Origin: Thermoplasmata archaeon
Lineage (GTDB): Archaea > Thermoplasmatota > Thermoplasmata > Lutacidiplasmatales > UBA184
NCBI GenBank assembly: GCA_022750455.1
Contig: JAKIVR010000013.1
Coordinates: forward strand, 1-44,745
DNA length: 44,745 nt
Direction of reading: 5' to 3'
How positions within the stretch are numbered: the stretch's first letter is position 1; every line of letters begins with the position of its first letter. Shown piece after piece: positions 44,302 through 44,745 of this stretch. The position numbers and the translations under genes are program-made. Under the pieces are notes generated by a model. It was not told the DNA's origin, did not search any database, and worked only from the letters and a program-made list of their open reading frames with translations.

Positions 44302-44744
44302 CGGAGGATCGCCAAGATACAGAGGGAGCCTGTCAACAAGAGAGCGAGGGTCATGAGGACGGCGTCGGCGAACACCGCTCCCGTGTCAGCGAGGGAGGTC
44401 AAAAGCCGAGCGGTGTACGCGGGGCCGAGGACGGGCACGGCGGGGACCTCTCGTCGACCGACCGCTACCCCGACCAGCTCCAGATCGCTGCGGGCGACCT
44501 CCACGAGCGCACGGATGTCGCGGGCGAGCTCGGCGGCTCCGTACCTCTCCCCGATCGGGTTGACCCCGCCATCGACCTCGTGGACGACGTGGTTGTCCGT
44601 CGTCATCACCTCGGCGCGGTCCACGAGGCCTTCGAGCGCCTGGAGGATCGGCGCCCGGGCCCCGATCACCAGGTTGTTCCCGTCGATCAGGACGTACGCG
44701 GTGGTCTCTCCCGCCGCCTCGACGACGAGGGCGCGGATGCCTTG
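44298..44744 (-). CDS. DUF2070-like archaeal membrane protein, C-terminal part (gene continues past the window)
   Basis: Open to the window edge: QGIRALVVEAAGETTAYVLIDGNNLVIGARAPILQALEGLVDRAEVMTTDNHVVHEVDGGVNPIGERYG...; C-terminal TM. ATGA overlap with M20 gene. Confidence 0.65.
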   Translation of the reverse strand, partial: QGIRALVVEAAGETTAYVLIDGNNLVIGARAPILQALEGLVDRAEVMTTDNHVVHEVDGGVNPIGERYGAAELARDIRALVEVARSDLELVGVAVGRREVPAVPVLGPAYTARLLTSLADTGAVFADAVLMTLALLLTGSLCILAILR

Positions 44745-44745
44745 C

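Noticed and set aside
1-44745. CRISPR array, transposase, integrase or rRNA genes
   Set aside because: No regularly spaced direct repeats, no DDE or recombinase motifs and no rRNA-like sequence recognised; the only selfish element supported is the intein.

Overview
High-GC, gene-dense archaeal chromosome segment. A CDP-archaeol synthase (CarS), an archaeal two-repeat tRNA endonuclease (EndA), a DUF2070-like protein and TATA-type promoters with leaderless starts all point to an archaeon; Thermoplasmatota is my guess but is not proven. I support about 40 features, mostly housekeeping and metabolic genes: GH15 glucoamylase, HDAC/AcuC-like deacetylase, GDP-sugar epimerase/reductase, GDP-mannose 4,6-dehydratase, PurT, PadR plus ABC-2 exporter, dienelactone hydrolase, Nudix, aldo-keto reductase, BioY, M1 aminopeptidase, acyl-CoA dehydrogenase/CoA-transferase, PqqC-like, AroC/Asd/TrpF, PstS, a second ABC-2 exporter, ZIP transporter, EndA/PyrE/CarS and an M20 peptidase. 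Most notable observations: (1) an in-frame 345-aa LAGLIDADG intein (4500..5534) inside GDP-mannose 4,6-dehydratase, at the conserved LFNHE^SPRRG motif; (2) a 902-aa protein joining an N-terminal multi-TM domain, a long coiled coil and a C-terminal KaiC/RecA-like domain with a degenerate Walker A; (3) a giant repeat-domain surface protein translationally coupled to a VWA-like secreted protein; (4) a perfect ATGT-N8-ACAT PadR-type operator upstream of the padR-ABC operon; (5) three zinc-ribbon microproteins under 50 aa that are absent from the supplied ORF track. No CRISPR array, rRNA, tRNA or transposase was found by eye.
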